Positions 7,230 through 17,106 are shown, counted from the stretch's first letter. The stretch is DNA of 64,000 nucleotides from Gammaproteobacteria bacterium (GCA_030746435.1 JASLMV010000002.1:116356-180355), one strand, 5' to 3'. Numbers and translations: made by a program. The notes: generated from the letters alone by a model not told the origin.

Positions 7230-8201
7230 TTAGTCAGATGGATTGCCGGAATTCTGTGCGAGGCTGCTGACCCGACCGCGCCTTACCCCTACCCTGACCG
7301 GTATGCCGGTTTTTTCTCTGAAGGTGTCGGCAATCAGCTCCCAGTCCGCTTCGGCCTCGCTTTCCTGCGTCGCGAATACGTATTCTTCGGTAAGCAGGGT
7401 CATCACGGATTTCCCGGCGGCATCGGCGTCCGCGAGTTCCGGGTGAACTTCCAGGTAAAGTTCGTTGCCCTTCCAGCCGAACTTGACCGGCTGGTTGATG
7501 AACTGCACGGGCGTTGCCACGCCCACTTTTGTATACAGCCATTCGATGTCTTCCGGGAACAGGCGTATGCAACCGTGGGTTACCCGCATCCCGACCCCGG
7601 CGGGTTTGTTCGTGCCGTGTATCAGGTAGCCTGCCAGGCTCAGCCTCAGCGCGTAGTCACCCAGGGGATTCTCCGGCCCGGGCGGAATTTCCCGGTCCAG
7701 CTTTCGGCCTTCTGCAGCATATTCCAGCCGCACCGACTCCGGCGGGTACCAGGTAGGACGATGCACTTTGGCAGCGACGCTGGTGGTACCGAGCGGCGTT
7801 TCCCAGTCCATGCGACCGATGCTCGCCGGCAGCGTCGCAACATAGCTCTGCCCTTCTGCCCCGTAAAAGTAATAGACGCGATACTCGGCGAGATTTATGA
7901 CGATCCCGTCGCGCTCGACCCTGGGCAGGACATATTCGGTAGGCAGGACAATACCGGTCCCTTCGCCCGGCAGCCACGGGTCAACCTCAGGGTTTGCCGC
8001 GCGTAGCTCCTCGTAGCCCAGGTTATGCAGGCGCCCGAGGTCGATAAAAGTATCCGCGTATTTGCTGTGGATGAACTGGCTCTGACCGACCAGATCAGGG
8101 CCGGCGGCCAGTTCAAAGACCTCTGCCCGGGCCACGGCCGTAATCATACCGTACGCTGTCAGCAGCGCAGCGAGGGCGGTTGTTATGTGACGGGACGTCA
8201 T
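7230..8201 (-). CDS. L,D-transpeptidase of the YkuD/ErfK family
   Basis: Periplasmic enzyme that forms L,D cross-links in peptidoglycan or attaches Lpp-type lipoproteins to it. It has 323 residues from the ATG at 8201, which overlaps the stop of the transporter gene (ATGA). This start gives a clear signal peptide (MTSRHITTALAALLTAYG, cleaved after about ARA). A LysM-like segment follows (FIDLGRLHNLGYEELRAANP). The YkuD domain carries the catalytic HGT...THGCIRL motif with its nucleophilic Cys. The C-terminal 90 residues are acidic, with no motif I know. Facing a lysine-ended Lpp homologue across a shared terminator, a lipoprotein-anchoring role is plausible but not proven; cross-linking is the alternative. 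Confidence 0.92.
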   Translation of the reverse strand: MTSRHITTALAALLTAYGMITAVARAEVFELAAGPDLVGQSQFIHSKYADTFIDLGRLHNLGYEELRAANPEVDPWLPGEGTGIVLPTEYVLPRVERDGIVINLAEYRVYYFYGAEGQSYVATLPASIGRMDWETPLGTTSVAAKVHRPTWYPPESVRLEYAAEGRKLDREIPPGPENPLGDYALRLSLAGYLIHGTNKPAGVGMRVTHGCIRLFPEDIEWLYTKVGVATPVQFINQPVKFGWKGNELYLEVHPELADADAAGKSVMTLLTEEYVFATQESEAEADWELIADTFREKTGIPVRVGVRRGRVSSLAQNSGNPSD

Positions 8202-9697
8202 AATTCTATACCCAGCAGCGGTATAAGTATGACATAGGCGGCCACGGTAATTAGCACTATTGCCATAAGGTTCAATACGATGCCAGCCCTGCTCATCTGG
8301 GCAATCCTGAGGAGACCGGAGCCGAATACGATGGCATTGGGCGGCGTCGCAACCGGCAGCATGAATGCACAACTCGCGGCCAGCGTAGCCGGCAACACCA
8401 GCAGTAACGGTGGCAGGTTCGCCCCCAGGGCTACCGCCAGCACCACGGGCACGAGTGTTGCAGTGGTAGCCGTATTACTGACCATCTCGGTTAGGAACAC
8501 GATAATTGCGACGAGCAGCGATACGATCATCCAGCTGGGCCAGCTACCGAAGCCCGCAAGCAGGCTGCCAAGGTAAATGTTAAAACCGGTGTCGACCATC
8601 GCTGCAGCCAGCGACAGCCCGCCACCAAACAGGATCAGCATGCCCCAGGGGAGTCTGACCGCCGTTGCCCAGTCCATGAGAAACTCCGCCCGCCGGAAAC
8701 GGACCGGCGTTACGAACAGCACCATGGCGCAAATGATGGCGATGCCTGCATCGCTCAGCCCCGCCAGCGGCTGCATACTGCCGATACGCAGCTCATTGAG
8801 CAACGGTCGCGTGATCCAGGCGAGGGCCGTGAACAGGAATACCAGGAGCGTCAGCAACTCGCCGCGTGACAGTTTTGTCAGCTCTGCTTTTCTTTGCTGC
8901 AGCAGTTTACGGGTGCCCTCCAGTTTCGTCAGGCGCATCGGGTAGACCCAGCGCGTCAGCACCAGCCAGACAATCGGTACGAATACACAAACGAGCGGTA
9001 CAGCAAAAATCATCCAGCCGATAAAACTGATGTCCCGCCCAAGTTCCTCCTTTATAAAAGATACAGCGAAGGCGTTCGGGGCGGTGCCTATGATGGTTCC
9101 CATGCCACCGAGTGACGCCGCGTAGGCAATTCCAAGCAACAGGCAGAGCGTGAAATTGGAGCTTTCCCCTTCCCCATCCGGGCCGGGTAACAGTGCAATC
9201 ACGCTGATGGCTACCGGCAGCAACATCAGTGTCGTTGCCGTGTTAGTAACCCACATACTCATAAACGCAGCGACGGCCATAAAAGCGCCGACCACCGCAC
9301 CCGGCCTGGGTCCGACCGCGGCAAGGACGTTCAGCGCCAGCCGTTTGTGCAAACCCCAGCGCTCTATCGCAAGCGCCAGCACGAAACCGCCCATGAACAA
9401 AAAGATAATTTCATGCCCGTAAGACGAGGCCGTGATACGTATATCGGCAATACCCAGTATGGGGAACAGGCACAACGGCACCAGCGCGGTTGCATAGATC
9501 GAAATGGCCTCGGTCAGCCACCATACCGCCATCAGCGAAGCCACGCCCGCGACAGCCCTGGCCGCAAGGGATAACTCCTGATGTACACCGCCGCTGTCGG
9601 TGTAGCCCAGGGGAATAAGCAAAGTCACGATGACCGCGACCACCGGCCCCGCCAGGAGACCTGCTCTCGATATTGCGGAATTGTGCGTATCAGCCAA
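8198..9697 (-). CDS. DASS/SLC13-family sodium-coupled anion transporter
   Basis: Inner-membrane symporter for dicarboxylates, or possibly sulfate, of the divalent anion/sodium symporter family. It has 499 residues and about a dozen hydrophobic segments. The two duplicated SNT-type signature loops are TNTATTLMLLPVAIS (first half) and SNTATTATLVPVVLAV (second half), which form the sodium and substrate sites in this family. The start is a TTG at 9697, 29 bases after the fabH stop; the stop overlaps the transpeptidase start. The substrate cannot be read from sequence. In relatives fabD usually follows fabH, so this gene is a departure from the usual order. Confidence 0.9.
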   Translation of the reverse strand: MADTHNSAISRAGLLAGPVVAVIVTLLIPLGYTDSGGVHQELSLAARAVAGVASLMAVWWLTEAISIYATALVPLCLFPILGIADIRITASSYGHEIIFLFMGGFVLALAIERWGLHKRLALNVLAAVGPRPGAVVGAFMAVAAFMSMWVTNTATTLMLLPVAISVIALLPGPDGEGESSNFTLCLLLGIAYAASLGGMGTIIGTAPNAFAVSFIKEELGRDISFIGWMIFAVPLVCVFVPIVWLVLTRWVYPMRLTKLEGTRKLLQQRKAELTKLSRGELLTLLVFLFTALAWITRPLLNELRIGSMQPLAGLSDAGIAIICAMVLFVTPVRFRRAEFLMDWATAVRLPWGMLILFGGGLSLAAAMVDTGFNIYLGSLLAGFGSWPSWMIVSLLVAIIVFLTEMVSNTATTATLVPVVLAVALGANLPPLLLVLPATLAASCAFMLPVATPPNAIVFGSGLLRIAQMSRAGIVLNLMAIVLITVAAYVILIPLLGIEL

Positions 9698-9726
9698 GGT
9701 AGCCCGAATGCCTTACCGGCGCTCCG

Positions 9727-10695
9727 CTAAAAACGCAACAGAGCCGACCCCCAGGTGAAGCCGCCGCCGAAGGCTTCGAGCAGCAGCATGTGGCCTCGCT
9801 GGATACGCCCGTCGCGGACCGCCACATCCAGGGCCATCGGAACAGAGGCCGCTGAAGTATTGCCATACTCCTGCAGGGTCAGCACAACTTTTTCCAGCGG
9901 CATATTCAGCCGCTTCGCAGTTGCCCGGATGATGCGCATATTGGCCTGGTGCGGGATAAGCCAGTCAATTTCGGAACGGTCCATGCTGTTCGCCTCGAGC
10001 GTTTCATCGACGATGGATTCGAGGCTTTTCACGGCAACCTTGAATACTTCGTTGCCGGCCATGCGTACATTAAATCCATTCCGCAGTGCATCGCCTTCCG
10101 GTTGCACCGATATACCCGAAGTGGTCGTCAATAAATCCCCATACCTCCCGTCTGCGTGCAAATGGGTGGAAATGATGCCGGGTTCCTCGGATGGCTCGAG
10201 CACGACAGCTCCGGCACCGTCCCCAAACAATACGCAGGTCGAACGATCGTCCCAGTTCGTAATCCTGGAAAGAGTTTCGGCACCGATAACCAGCGCACAA
10301 CGGCTCTGCCCGCTTTGCACAAACTTATCGGCCACACTCAGCGCATAGATAAAACCACTGCATGCCGCCTCGACGCTGAACGCTGCACAACCTCGTATGC
10401 CCAGCCGACGCTGCACGATGCAACCGACATTCGGGAAAACCAGGTCCGGCGTGGTCGTACCGACCACGATAAAGTCGATATCATCCGGTTTTACGCCTGC
10501 CGCCTCTATCGCGATTTTGGCAGCTTCGACAGCAATATCTGATGTTGCCTCATCATCGGCGGCCACATGCCGGCGCTCGATACCGCTGCGTGAGCGGATC
10601 CACTCGTCGGTGGTATCGACCAGCTTTTCCATGTCAGCGTTCGTTAGAACTTTATCCGGCGCGAAATGCCCCGTTCCGGCAATCCTTGAATACAT
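9727..10695 (-). CDS. fabH: FabH, beta-ketoacyl-ACP synthase III
   Basis: Condenses acetyl-CoA with malonyl-ACP to begin fatty acid synthesis. It has 322 residues with the catalytic triad visible: Cys in [12 protein letters not shown], His in PHQANMRI and Asn in YGNTSAAS. The family's [17 protein letters not shown] N-terminus and the C-terminal [13 protein letters not shown] are intact. The ATG shares one base with the plsX stop (TAATG), so the two are coupled. The usual next genes fabD, fabG and acpP are not in this window. Confidence 0.97.
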   Translation of the reverse strand: MYSRIAGTGHFAPDKVLTNADMEKLVDTTDEWIRSRSGIERRHVAADDEATSDIAVEAAKIAIEAAGVKPDDIDFIVVGTTTPDLVFPNVGCIVQRRLGIRGCAAFSVEAACSGFIYALSVADKFVQSGQSRCALVIGAETLSRITNWDDRSTCVLFGDGAGAVVLEPSEEPGIISTHLHADGRYGDLLTTTSGISVQPEGDALRNGFNVRMAGNEVFKVAVKSLESIVDETLEANSMDRSEIDWLIPHQANMRIIRATAKRLNMPLEKVVLTLQEYGNTSAASVPMALDVAVRDGRIQRGHMLLLEAFGGGFTWGSALLRF

Positions 10696-11696
10696 TAATG
10701 TTCCTGCTCCAGCAGTAGCTGGTGAATTTTCTCCGGCACGCCCTTCTCGACTTCGATTAATGCCGTTTCGATTGCCTGTTCGAACGCTACCATATCGGCA
10801 CCACCATGGCTCTTAATGACGATACCATTTAGCCCCACCAGGCTCGCACCATTGTAGCGTCTCGGGTCGAGCGATTTAGCCAGTGCCTGCAGTATCGGAC
10901 GCGAGATGAGTCCGGCAAAACGCCCGTATAACCCGCTACTGAATTCTTTTTTCATAAAGTGGTGGATAAGACGGGCGGTGCCTTCGATAGATTTGAGCGC
11001 AACATTACCGCTGAAACCGTCGCAAATAATGACATCAGCCTTTTGATTGGCAATATCGTTCGCCTCGATGAAGCCGACATAGTTCAGGCCGCTGTCAGCA
11101 AGCATCGCCGCCGCCTGCCGAATCGTGTCGTTGCCCTTGATATCTTCTTCGCCGATATTGAGGAGGCCGATCCTGGGTTCATCTATATTCTCAACCTCGG
11201 CCGCGACCACTGAGCCCATCACCGCAAACTGAAACAGGTGTTCCGAGGTGCAGTCGGTGTTCGCCCCCAGGTCCAGCATGTAGGCGTGGCCATGGATGGT
11301 GGGAACCGCGGCCATGATTGCGGGACGATCGATACCGGGCAGTGTCTTCAGTACAAATCTTGCGGTTGCCATTAGCGCGCCCGTATTCCCCGAGCTGACG
11401 CAGGCATCGGCAATGCCGCCTTTGACCTGATCGATGGCTATACGCAGGGAAGAATTTTTCTTCTTGCGGAGCGCATCGGCGGGCGGCTCGTCCATGGCAA
11501 CGATTTCGCGCGCATCGAGCACATCGATCCGGGACATAGAGCCGTTGAGGTGGGGTGTAATCTGCTCGGTCTGCCCAACCAGCAGCAACTGGAGGTCGGA
11601 ATGGCGTTTCACCATATTCTGCGCAGCCGGGACACATACCGCAGGTCCGTTATCGCCGCCCATGACATCAAGAGCGATTGTGACAGTCTTAACCAT
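10695..11696 (-). CDS. plsX: PlsX, phosphate acyltransferase
   Basis: Converts acyl-ACP and phosphate to acyl-phosphate, the donor for the first acylation of glycerol-3-phosphate in phospholipid synthesis. It has 333 residues and opens with the family sequence [13 protein letters not shown]. It contains [26 protein letters not shown], the DLGANTDC segment and [18 protein letters not shown]. Gene order yceD-rpmF-plsX-fabH is the conserved proteobacterial arrangement. Confidence 0.97.
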   Translation of the reverse strand: MVKTVTIALDVMGGDNGPAVCVPAAQNMVKRHSDLQLLLVGQTEQITPHLNGSMSRIDVLDAREIVAMDEPPADALRKKKNSSLRIAIDQVKGGIADACVSSGNTGALMATARFVLKTLPGIDRPAIMAAVPTIHGHAYMLDLGANTDCTSEHLFQFAVMGSVVAAEVENIDEPRIGLLNIGEEDIKGNDTIRQAAAMLADSGLNYVGFIEANDIANQKADVIICDGFSGNVALKSIEGTARLIHHFMKKEFSSGLYGRFAGLISRPILQALAKSLDPRRYNGASLVGLNGIVIKSHGGADMVAFEQAIETALIEVEKGVPEKIHQLLLEQEH

Positions 11697-11830
11697 AAGA
11701 GACTTTTGGAACTAAAGCAGGCGTTGGTCGCTTATATAAAAAACCCGCGGTCCCCACCTGCCATGCTTGCTGTGCCAGATGAGATTGCGGGCTTGTGCTT
11801 CAGATAGTCCTGGCCGCCACCGACATCTGC

Positions 11831-12019
11831 CTATTCAATATCGTCTGCGGGCGTATCGATAATTTTCTTGCCGCGGTAGTACCCGTCCGCACCCACATGG
11901 TGCCGTATATGGGTTTCACCCGTCGTCGAGTCCGAAGACAACGCCGGTCCCTTAAGCTTGTCGTGCGCACGGCGGTTGCCTCTGGTTGCAGGTGTCCGCT
12001 TACTCTTTTGAACTGCCAT
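11831..12019 (-). CDS. rpmF: 50S ribosomal protein L32
   Basis: A 62-residue protein with the L32 hallmark start [20 protein letters not shown] and a basic first half. It has no zinc-ribbon cysteines, as in other gammaproteobacterial L32 proteins of this type. It is encoded 25 bases after yceD. A 134-base gap with no obvious hairpin separates it from plsX. Confidence 0.96.
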   Translation of the reverse strand: MAVQKSKRTPATRGNRRAHDKLKGPALSSDSTTGETHIRHHVGADGYYRGKKIIDTPADDIE

Positions 12020-12044
12020 GTTACTGCTCCCGTAACAATAGTAA

Positions 12045-12623
12045 TTAGTTTGTCTTGTCCTTTGGGTCTGACTTAGGGGATTCCCCCATTAGCGACGCCA
12101 ACTCTGAAAAGGGCCGGTTAACTTCTTCGGCCTGGTCTTCATCCTGTTCCTTGTTCAGCAGGTTTTTGTCCGCTATACAATCGTCCGTATCTTCATGCAC
12201 GGGGGCCAGCGGTAAACTCGCCAGCAACTCGTCTTCTATTACCTTGACCAGTTGCACACCGTGTTCGCCCGCTACTACCGCATCATAAGGTTCCGCAATA
12301 TTGTCCAGATCCGAATCAGACTCAACGACGACTAGGTGAAAGTCCAGGTCGACCGGCCTTTCAAGCAGACCCAGGCACCGTTGGCAGCTTATAGCCAGCA
12401 TTCCCGATACCTTCAGGCTAATTTCAGGGGATCCCTGCATACCGCCATGGAAACCGACTTCTACGTTCAGTTTCCCGGCCGGATTGTCCAAGCTGCTGCC
12501 CTTTGCAGAATGCAACAAGTCGCCAACACGTGACATGTCACGGATATCGACTATATCGACTATCTGCTCGGACCGGCTTGCCAGATCGCGTAATTGCGGA
12601 ACCCCGATGTGATCGGCGAGCAT
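12045..12623 (-). CDS. yceD: YceD (DUF177) family protein
   Basis: A 192-residue homologue of YceD, a protein linked to 23S rRNA accumulation and co-transcribed with rpmF across bacteria. The central [28 protein letters not shown] (residues about 90-117) is the family core with its Cys-x-x-Cys pair. The C-terminal half is strongly acidic. It diverges from maf across an 82-base gap that must hold both promoters. Confidence 0.9.
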   Translation of the reverse strand: MLADHIGVPQLRDLASRSEQIVDIVDIRDMSRVGDLLHSAKGSSLDNPAGKLNVEVGFHGGMQGSPEISLKVSGMLAISCQRCLGLLERPVDLDFHLVVVESDSDLDNIAEPYDAVVAGEHGVQLVKVIEDELLASLPLAPVHEDTDDCIADKNLLNKEQDEDQAEEVNRPFSELASLMGESPKSDPKDKTN

Positions 12624-12705
12624 AACCGCGGTATGGTATCACAATTATTTCTGTCGAAAGCCTCTGGTAGGCTTACTCTTCACCGCCTGAGGACCCTAAC
12701 AGCAC

Positions 12706-13296
12706 ATGAAATCTGGACCGCCAAAACTGGTACTGGCCTCCGGCTCGGAGTACCGACGCAAGCTCCTGTCCCGTATCTGCGGTAATTTCGAATGCGTCTC
12801 GCCGCAGGTGGACGAGACCCCGCGCGACGGCGAGAAGCCGGCCGGACTGGCAAACAGGCTTGCCATCGCCAAGGCCAGGTCGGTGGCGGAAGCGCAGCCC
12901 GCAGACCTTGTCATCGGCAGCGACCAGGTTGCAGACCTGCATGGTAACCCCCTGGGCAAGCCGGGTGATCACGCGACCGCGGCAAAGCAGCTTGCCGCCT
13001 GCTCGGGTCAGGAAGTCGTTTTTCATACGGCCGTGTGCATCTGCTCGGTGGAAACCGGGCTCGAGGAAACCTGCGTGGACCGCACCATTGTCGAATTCAG
13101 GGATCTGTCCGAAGCGGAGATCGACCGCTATCTGGAAAAGGACAAGCCCTGGGACTGTGCCGGGAGTTTCAGGTCCGAAGGGCTGGGTGCCGTGCTGTTC
13201 CGGTCGGTATCGAGTTCCGACCCGACTGCGTTGATAGGTCTGCCGCTTATATGGGTTGCGGCGGCCCTGCGGCGTGCAAAGTTTCCACTGCTTTGA
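12706..13296 (+). CDS. Maf-family nucleoside triphosphate pyrophosphatase
   Basis: House-cleaning pyrophosphatase of 196 residues, closest in context to YceF, the 7-methyl-GTP pyrophosphatase, which sits next to yceD in E. coli. Visible motifs are LASGSEYRRKLL at the start (substrate loop), QVDETP, and the catalytic-Asp region VIGSDQVADL. A GAGGA ribosome site lies about 14 bases before the ATG. Confidence 0.92.
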   Translation: MKSGPPKLVLASGSEYRRKLLSRICGNFECVSPQVDETPRDGEKPAGLANRLAIAKARSVAEAQPADLVIGSDQVADLHGNPLGKPGDHATAAKQLAACSGQEVVFHTAVCICSVETGLEETCVDRTIVEFRDLSEAEIDRYLEKDKPWDCAGSFRSEGLGAVLFRSVSSSDPTALIGLPLIWVAAALRRAKFPLL

Positions 13297-13317
13297 TACG
13301 CACGGGCAATCGCCCGC

Positions 13318-14268
13318 TTATTCCCGCTGCAGTTTTTCGAGCACTTTTTGCAAGGCCTCCCCGAGGGGTGCTTCAAGGGTGAGCGTCACGCCGGTCGACG
13401 GATGAGCAACCTCCAGTCGACAAGCATGCAGGAACAGGCGGTCCAGCCCTGCGGGACCCGGCAAACCTTCGCCATATTTTTCGTCGCCCGCGACCGGATG
13501 TCCGATAGCCGCCGCATGCACCCTGATCTGATGGGTACGGCCGGTCAGCAATTCGATATTTATTAGTATGCATTCGGCAAAGCGCTGCTCCGGGCGAAAG
13601 CGCGTCAGCGCCGGTTTACCCTCCGCGCCTGGCTGCACATGACGCTCACCGTTTTGCCGGTGTTCGACCAGCAACGGCATATCGACTTCACGCACATCAT
13701 CCTGCCAGTCCCCAAGCAGCAACGCCCGGTAATACTTGTTTACTGTCCCGCCCCGGAATTCTTCATGGAGCTTCCGCAGGGCACTGCGTTTTTTCGCGAC
13801 CAGCAGACAACCACTGGTTTCGCGGTCCAGCCGATGCACCAGCTCCAGGAAATGGCTGCCCGGTCGCGCTGCACGCAGCAACTCGATCGCACCCAGGCTG
13901 ACACCGCTGCCACCGTGCACAGCCAGGCCCGCCGGTTTGTCGAGCGCAAGCAGGTGCTCGTCTTCGTGGACGACGTGCTTCAGTATCCAATCGGCTTTGT
14001 GCGGTGCAATTAGTGGTGCTTCCTTCGATGCTTCCGTCACCGGCGGAATCCGGACCCGGTCCCCTTCCGCCAACCGCGTGGCTGCCCTGGCCCTGCCCTT
14101 GTTGACCCGGACCTCGCCCTTTCGGATCATGCTGTAAATGCGCGTGCGCGGCAGACCCTTCAGTTCCGTCAGCAGGAAATTATCGAGCCGGCGGTTGGCC
14201 GATTCAGCATCCACCGTTACATGGCGCACCGGCCTTTGTTTCGCGTCTTTATTGCTGCGTCCTGTCAT
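13318..14268 (-). CDS. rluC: RluC-type 23S rRNA pseudouridine synthase
   Basis: Isomerises uridines in 23S rRNA (955, 2504 and 2580 in E. coli). It has 316 residues. An N-terminal S4 domain (RRLDNFLLTELKGLPRTRIYSMIRKGEVRVNKGRA) is followed by the RluA-type catalytic domain with the active Asp in VHRLDRETSGCLLVAKK. The C-terminal GRTHQIRVHAAAIGHPVAGDEKYG motif is intact. It is divergent from rne, as in E. coli and Pseudomonas. Confidence 0.95.
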   Translation of the reverse strand: MTGRSNKDAKQRPVRHVTVDAESANRRLDNFLLTELKGLPRTRIYSMIRKGEVRVNKGRARAATRLAEGDRVRIPPVTEASKEAPLIAPHKADWILKHVVHEDEHLLALDKPAGLAVHGGSGVSLGAIELLRAARPGSHFLELVHRLDRETSGCLLVAKKRSALRKLHEEFRGGTVNKYYRALLLGDWQDDVREVDMPLLVEHRQNGERHVQPGAEGKPALTRFRPEQRFAECILINIELLTGRTHQIRVHAAAIGHPVAGDEKYGEGLPGPAGLDRLFLHACRLEVAHPSTGVTLTLEAPLGEALQKVLEKLQRE

Positions 14269-14664
14269 TGGTGCCGAAAATTCCCTTGAATCAATACGTT
14301 GATGCCCAGCAATTCGACTGTTATATTAACTGTTCGCGAGCCAAAAGAGCCGCGCGTGCCGAAAGGCATATTGGTTTTCAACCGACCGCGTAAGCGGTCG
14401 TGCTGTATCCGGTCTCAACCCGAGATCATATCGGCCATCTGGCTGACGGGGTGACAGCTGCACCGTCTGAAAAACGACTAATATTTTTGCTTTTAAGGGC
14501 CTGCTGAATGTCAGCAGTAACATATAAACAGCCGCTAAAGAGCCAGCACAACAAGCTGGCAATACTATTTACTGCGTCCGGCTCCGGGCAGCAGTTTTCG
14601 GCCGCCCGTCCAGCAAAAACCAGTCACGAGCCAGTGGCCCCCAAACGAATATATGTAGGGGCTT
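14269..14664 (+). promoter_or_regulatory. rne leader region with promoter and hairpins
   Basis: This 396-base gap has no gene. A good sigma-70 promoter on the plus strand is TTGATG (14299-14304), 17 bases, TATATT (14322-14327). It would give a 5' leader of about 330 nt for rne. Two GNRA-loop hairpins follow: TGCC-GAAA-GGCA near 14357-14370, and a perfect 7-bp stem CGACCGC-GTAA-GCGGTCG at 14383-14400. E. coli rne has a leader of similar length through which RNase E controls its own mRNA. The same role here is an inference. Confidence 0.6.
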
Positions 14665-17106
14665 ATGAAAAGAATGCTTATCAATGCAACTCAGGAAGAA
14701 GAGTTGCGGGTGGCCATCGTTGATGGTCAGAAACTTTACGACCTAGATATCGAGGTAGATTCCAGCCAACAAAAGAAAGCAAATATCTATGCAGGCAAGA
14801 TCACGAGGGTCGAGCCCAGCCTGGACGCAGCTTTTGTTGACTATGGCGCCGAGCGCCACGGCTTCCTGCCCCTGAAGGATATCTCCCGGGTTTACTTTTC
14901 CAAGGAACCCGAGCCCGGCAGTCGCATCAATATCAGGCAGGTCCTGAAAGAGGGCCAGGACATAGTCGTGCAGGTCGAAAAAGACGAGCGCGGCAACAAG
15001 GGCGCGGCACTGACCACATTTATCAGCCTGGCGGGCCGCTTCATCGTATTGATGCCGAACAACCCTCGTGGCGGCGGCGTATCCCGCCGCATTTCCGGTG
15101 AAGACCGTGAAGAAATACGCCGTGTCCAGCGCGAGCTGGATATTCCCCAGGGAATGAGCTGCATCGTGCGCACCGCAGGTATCGGTCGCTCGATCGAAGA
15201 ACTGAACTGGGACCTCGAATACCTGAAGGGCGTCTGGAAATCCATAACCGAGGTCGTACTTACCGACAAGCCGTTCCTGATCTACGAGGACAGCAGTCCG
15301 GTTGTGCGCGCATTGCGCGATCACTTCAGTGCTGATATCGGCGAAATCAATATTGACGATTCGCACACCTACCAGGAAGCCCGCGAGTTTGTGGAGCAGG
15401 CTATGCCCCATAACCTCGGTAAGCTCAAGGAGTACCGCGATGATGTGCCGTTATTCACGCGCTTTCAGATTGAAAGCCAGATCGAATCGGCCTACGCGCA
15501 CACCGTAAACCTGCCGTCCGGCGGCAGCATCGTTATCGATCATACGGAAGCGCTTGTTTCTATCGATATTAACTCCGCGCGTGCGACCAAAGGTCAGGAC
15601 ATCGAGGCGACAGCCCTGGCGACGAACCTCGAGGCAGCCGATGAGATAGCGCGGCAAATGCGGCTGCGGGACCTTGGCGGCCTGCTCGTTATCGACTTCA
15701 TCGACATGGGGCCGAACCGCAACCAGCGTGATGTGGAAAACCGGCTCCGCCAGGCCGTGCGAACCGACCGGGCGCGGGTACAAATAGGCCGCATTTCCCG
15801 CTTTGGTTTGCTGGAAATGTCGCGTCAGCGCATGCGCCGTTCGCTTGGCGAGTCGGCACACCAGATCTGCCCGCGTTGCAGCGGTTCGGGTTCGATTCGC
15901 AGCGTCGAGTCGCTCGCACTCGCTATTTTGCGGCTGGTCGGCGAAGAAGCCCGCAAGGAAAGGACCGCCAAGGTAATTTCCGAACTACCGGTCGCGGTCG
16001 CAACTTTCCTGCTGAATGAAAAACGGGAATGGATTCAGAGCATAGAAGAACGCACGGGTGTACAGTTGTTGCTGGTGGCGAACCCCGACCTCGAAACGCC
16101 CAATTACAGTATTCGGCGCGTGCGCGATGACCAGACCCTGCTGCCGGAAAATACGGGCTCAAGTTACGAATTAACTACCCAGGAAGCAGACTTGCTGGAA
16201 GATGCGCTGCAAATGACCAGCAAGACTGTTACCGAAACGCCGGCAGTCACCGGATTCAAACCCGAATCCCCTGCCCCGGCTCCCGCACCGAAGCCAGCGA
16301 AAGCTAAGAACGATACTTCGAATTCCGGCCTGTTCGGGTTCGTCAAGAGCCTGTTCGGTACAACCGAACCGAAGGAAGAAAGTGCCCCGCAACCAAAGCA
16401 ACGCAGTCATGGTGGTGGTGGTGGCAGGAAGCGTGATAACTCAGCGCGTTCCGGCGGGCAACGCCAGGGGCAGTCGCGAGGGCGCAGAAACCGCCGGGGT
16501 GAACGCGATGGTTCCGATGCTAAAAGCGGCCGCGGAGCCAGCAGATCCAATCGCCGCGGGACAGGCGACAGGCAGCAGGAACGATCGGCCAATAAGCAGG
16601 CCTCCGGCAATCGCGACAACCAGCAGGCCTCCGACAATCGTGGTAACCAGCAAGCTAAGAACCGTGAAGAATCCGGCAGCCCTAAACGCCGCCGCCGCCG
16701 GCGGCGCTCCCCGGCCAACCGCAACCGGGAAGAAGGCAATAACCAGCAGGCTTCCGGACAGCCAAAAGACTCATCGGGCGAAAGCTCAGCTACCGCCCCG
16801 GACAGGTCCCGGGAACAGCCGGACAAGACATCGGCTGCAGCTGCACAGCCTGAGCAGCGTGCAGACCAGCCGGCCGTAACAGCTGTGCCCGAGCAGGCTA
16901 TCGAAGCACAGCAGCCGCAAGCCAAACCTGAGCCTGCGGTAAAAGATGCTGCCGAGCCGAAGCCGGAGCCTAAAAAAGAGTCAAGGGAGGCACCGAAACC
17001 GGATGCCGACAAGGACCGTCTGCTGCCCTGGGAAACACCGCCAACTGAATCGAAGGGGAAGACTTATAAAGTGTGGTCGTCGGACGATTCGGCTGATCGT
17101 GATTAA
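14665..17106 (+). CDS. rne: Ribonuclease E
   Basis: Endoribonuclease that starts mRNA decay and processes stable RNAs, and is the scaffold of the degradosome. It has 813 residues. It starts MKRMLINATQEEELRVAIVDG with an S1 domain over about residues 35-125. The catalytic aspartates lie in VSIDINSARATKG and LLVIDFIDMGPNRNQRDVE. The zinc-link CPRCSGSG follows at about residue 404. The tail after about residue 520 is disordered. It has an amphipathic segment GLFGFVKSLFG (about 554-564) that resembles the membrane-targeting helix, Arg-rich RNA-binding blocks, an Asn/Gln-rich repeat and a Pro/Glu/Ala region. The tail is shorter than in E. coli, and I cannot identify partner-binding sites in it. 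Confidence 0.96.
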   Translation: MKRMLINATQEEELRVAIVDGQKLYDLDIEVDSSQQKKANIYAGKITRVEPSLDAAFVDYGAERHGFLPLKDISRVYFSKEPEPGSRINIRQVLKEGQDIVVQVEKDERGNKGAALTTFISLAGRFIVLMPNNPRGGGVSRRISGEDREEIRRVQRELDIPQGMSCIVRTAGIGRSIEELNWDLEYLKGVWKSITEVVLTDKPFLIYEDSSPVVRALRDHFSADIGEINIDDSHTYQEAREFVEQAMPHNLGKLKEYRDDVPLFTRFQIESQIESAYAHTVNLPSGGSIVIDHTEALVSIDINSARATKGQDIEATALATNLEAADEIARQMRLRDLGGLLVIDFIDMGPNRNQRDVENRLRQAVRTDRARVQIGRISRFGLLEMSRQRMRRSLGESAHQICPRCSGSGSIRSVESLALAILRLVGEEARKERTAKVISELPVAVATFLLNEKREWIQSIEERTGVQLLLVANPDLETPNYSIRRVRDDQTLLPENTGSSYELTTQEADLLEDALQMTSKTVTETPAVTGFKPESPAPAPAPKPAKAKNDTSNSGLFGFVKSLFGTTEPKEESAPQPKQRSHGGGGGRKRDNSARSGGQRQGQSRGRRNRRGERDGSDAKSGRGASRSNRRGTGDRQQERSANKQASGNRDNQQASDNRGNQQAKNREESGSPKRRRRRRRSPANRNREEGNNQQASGQPKDSSGESSATAPDRSREQPDKTSAAAAQPEQRADQPAVTAVPEQAIEAQQPQAKPEPAVKDAAEPKPEPKKESREAPKPDADKDRLLPWETPPTESKGKTYKVWSSDDSADRD
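16591..16665 (+). repeat. Short in-gene tandem repeat in the RNase E tail
   Basis: Two full 27-base units (16591-16617, 16618-16644) and a partial third encode NKQASGNRD / NQQASDNRG / NQQAKNR. Copies differ by a few bases. The unit length is a multiple of three and lies in disordered protein, so copy number may drift without breaking the frame. Confidence 0.7.

Noticed and set aside
16591..16665. Possible CRISPR or intergenic repeat
   Set aside because: The repeats are contiguous 27-base coding units without unique spacers, in frame within rne.
16407..17012. A 201-residue minus-strand frame in the RNase E tail
   Set aside because: It is a mirror of the repetitive Arg/Pro/Ala coding sequence, rich in Ser/Cys/Leu, with no family resemblance.
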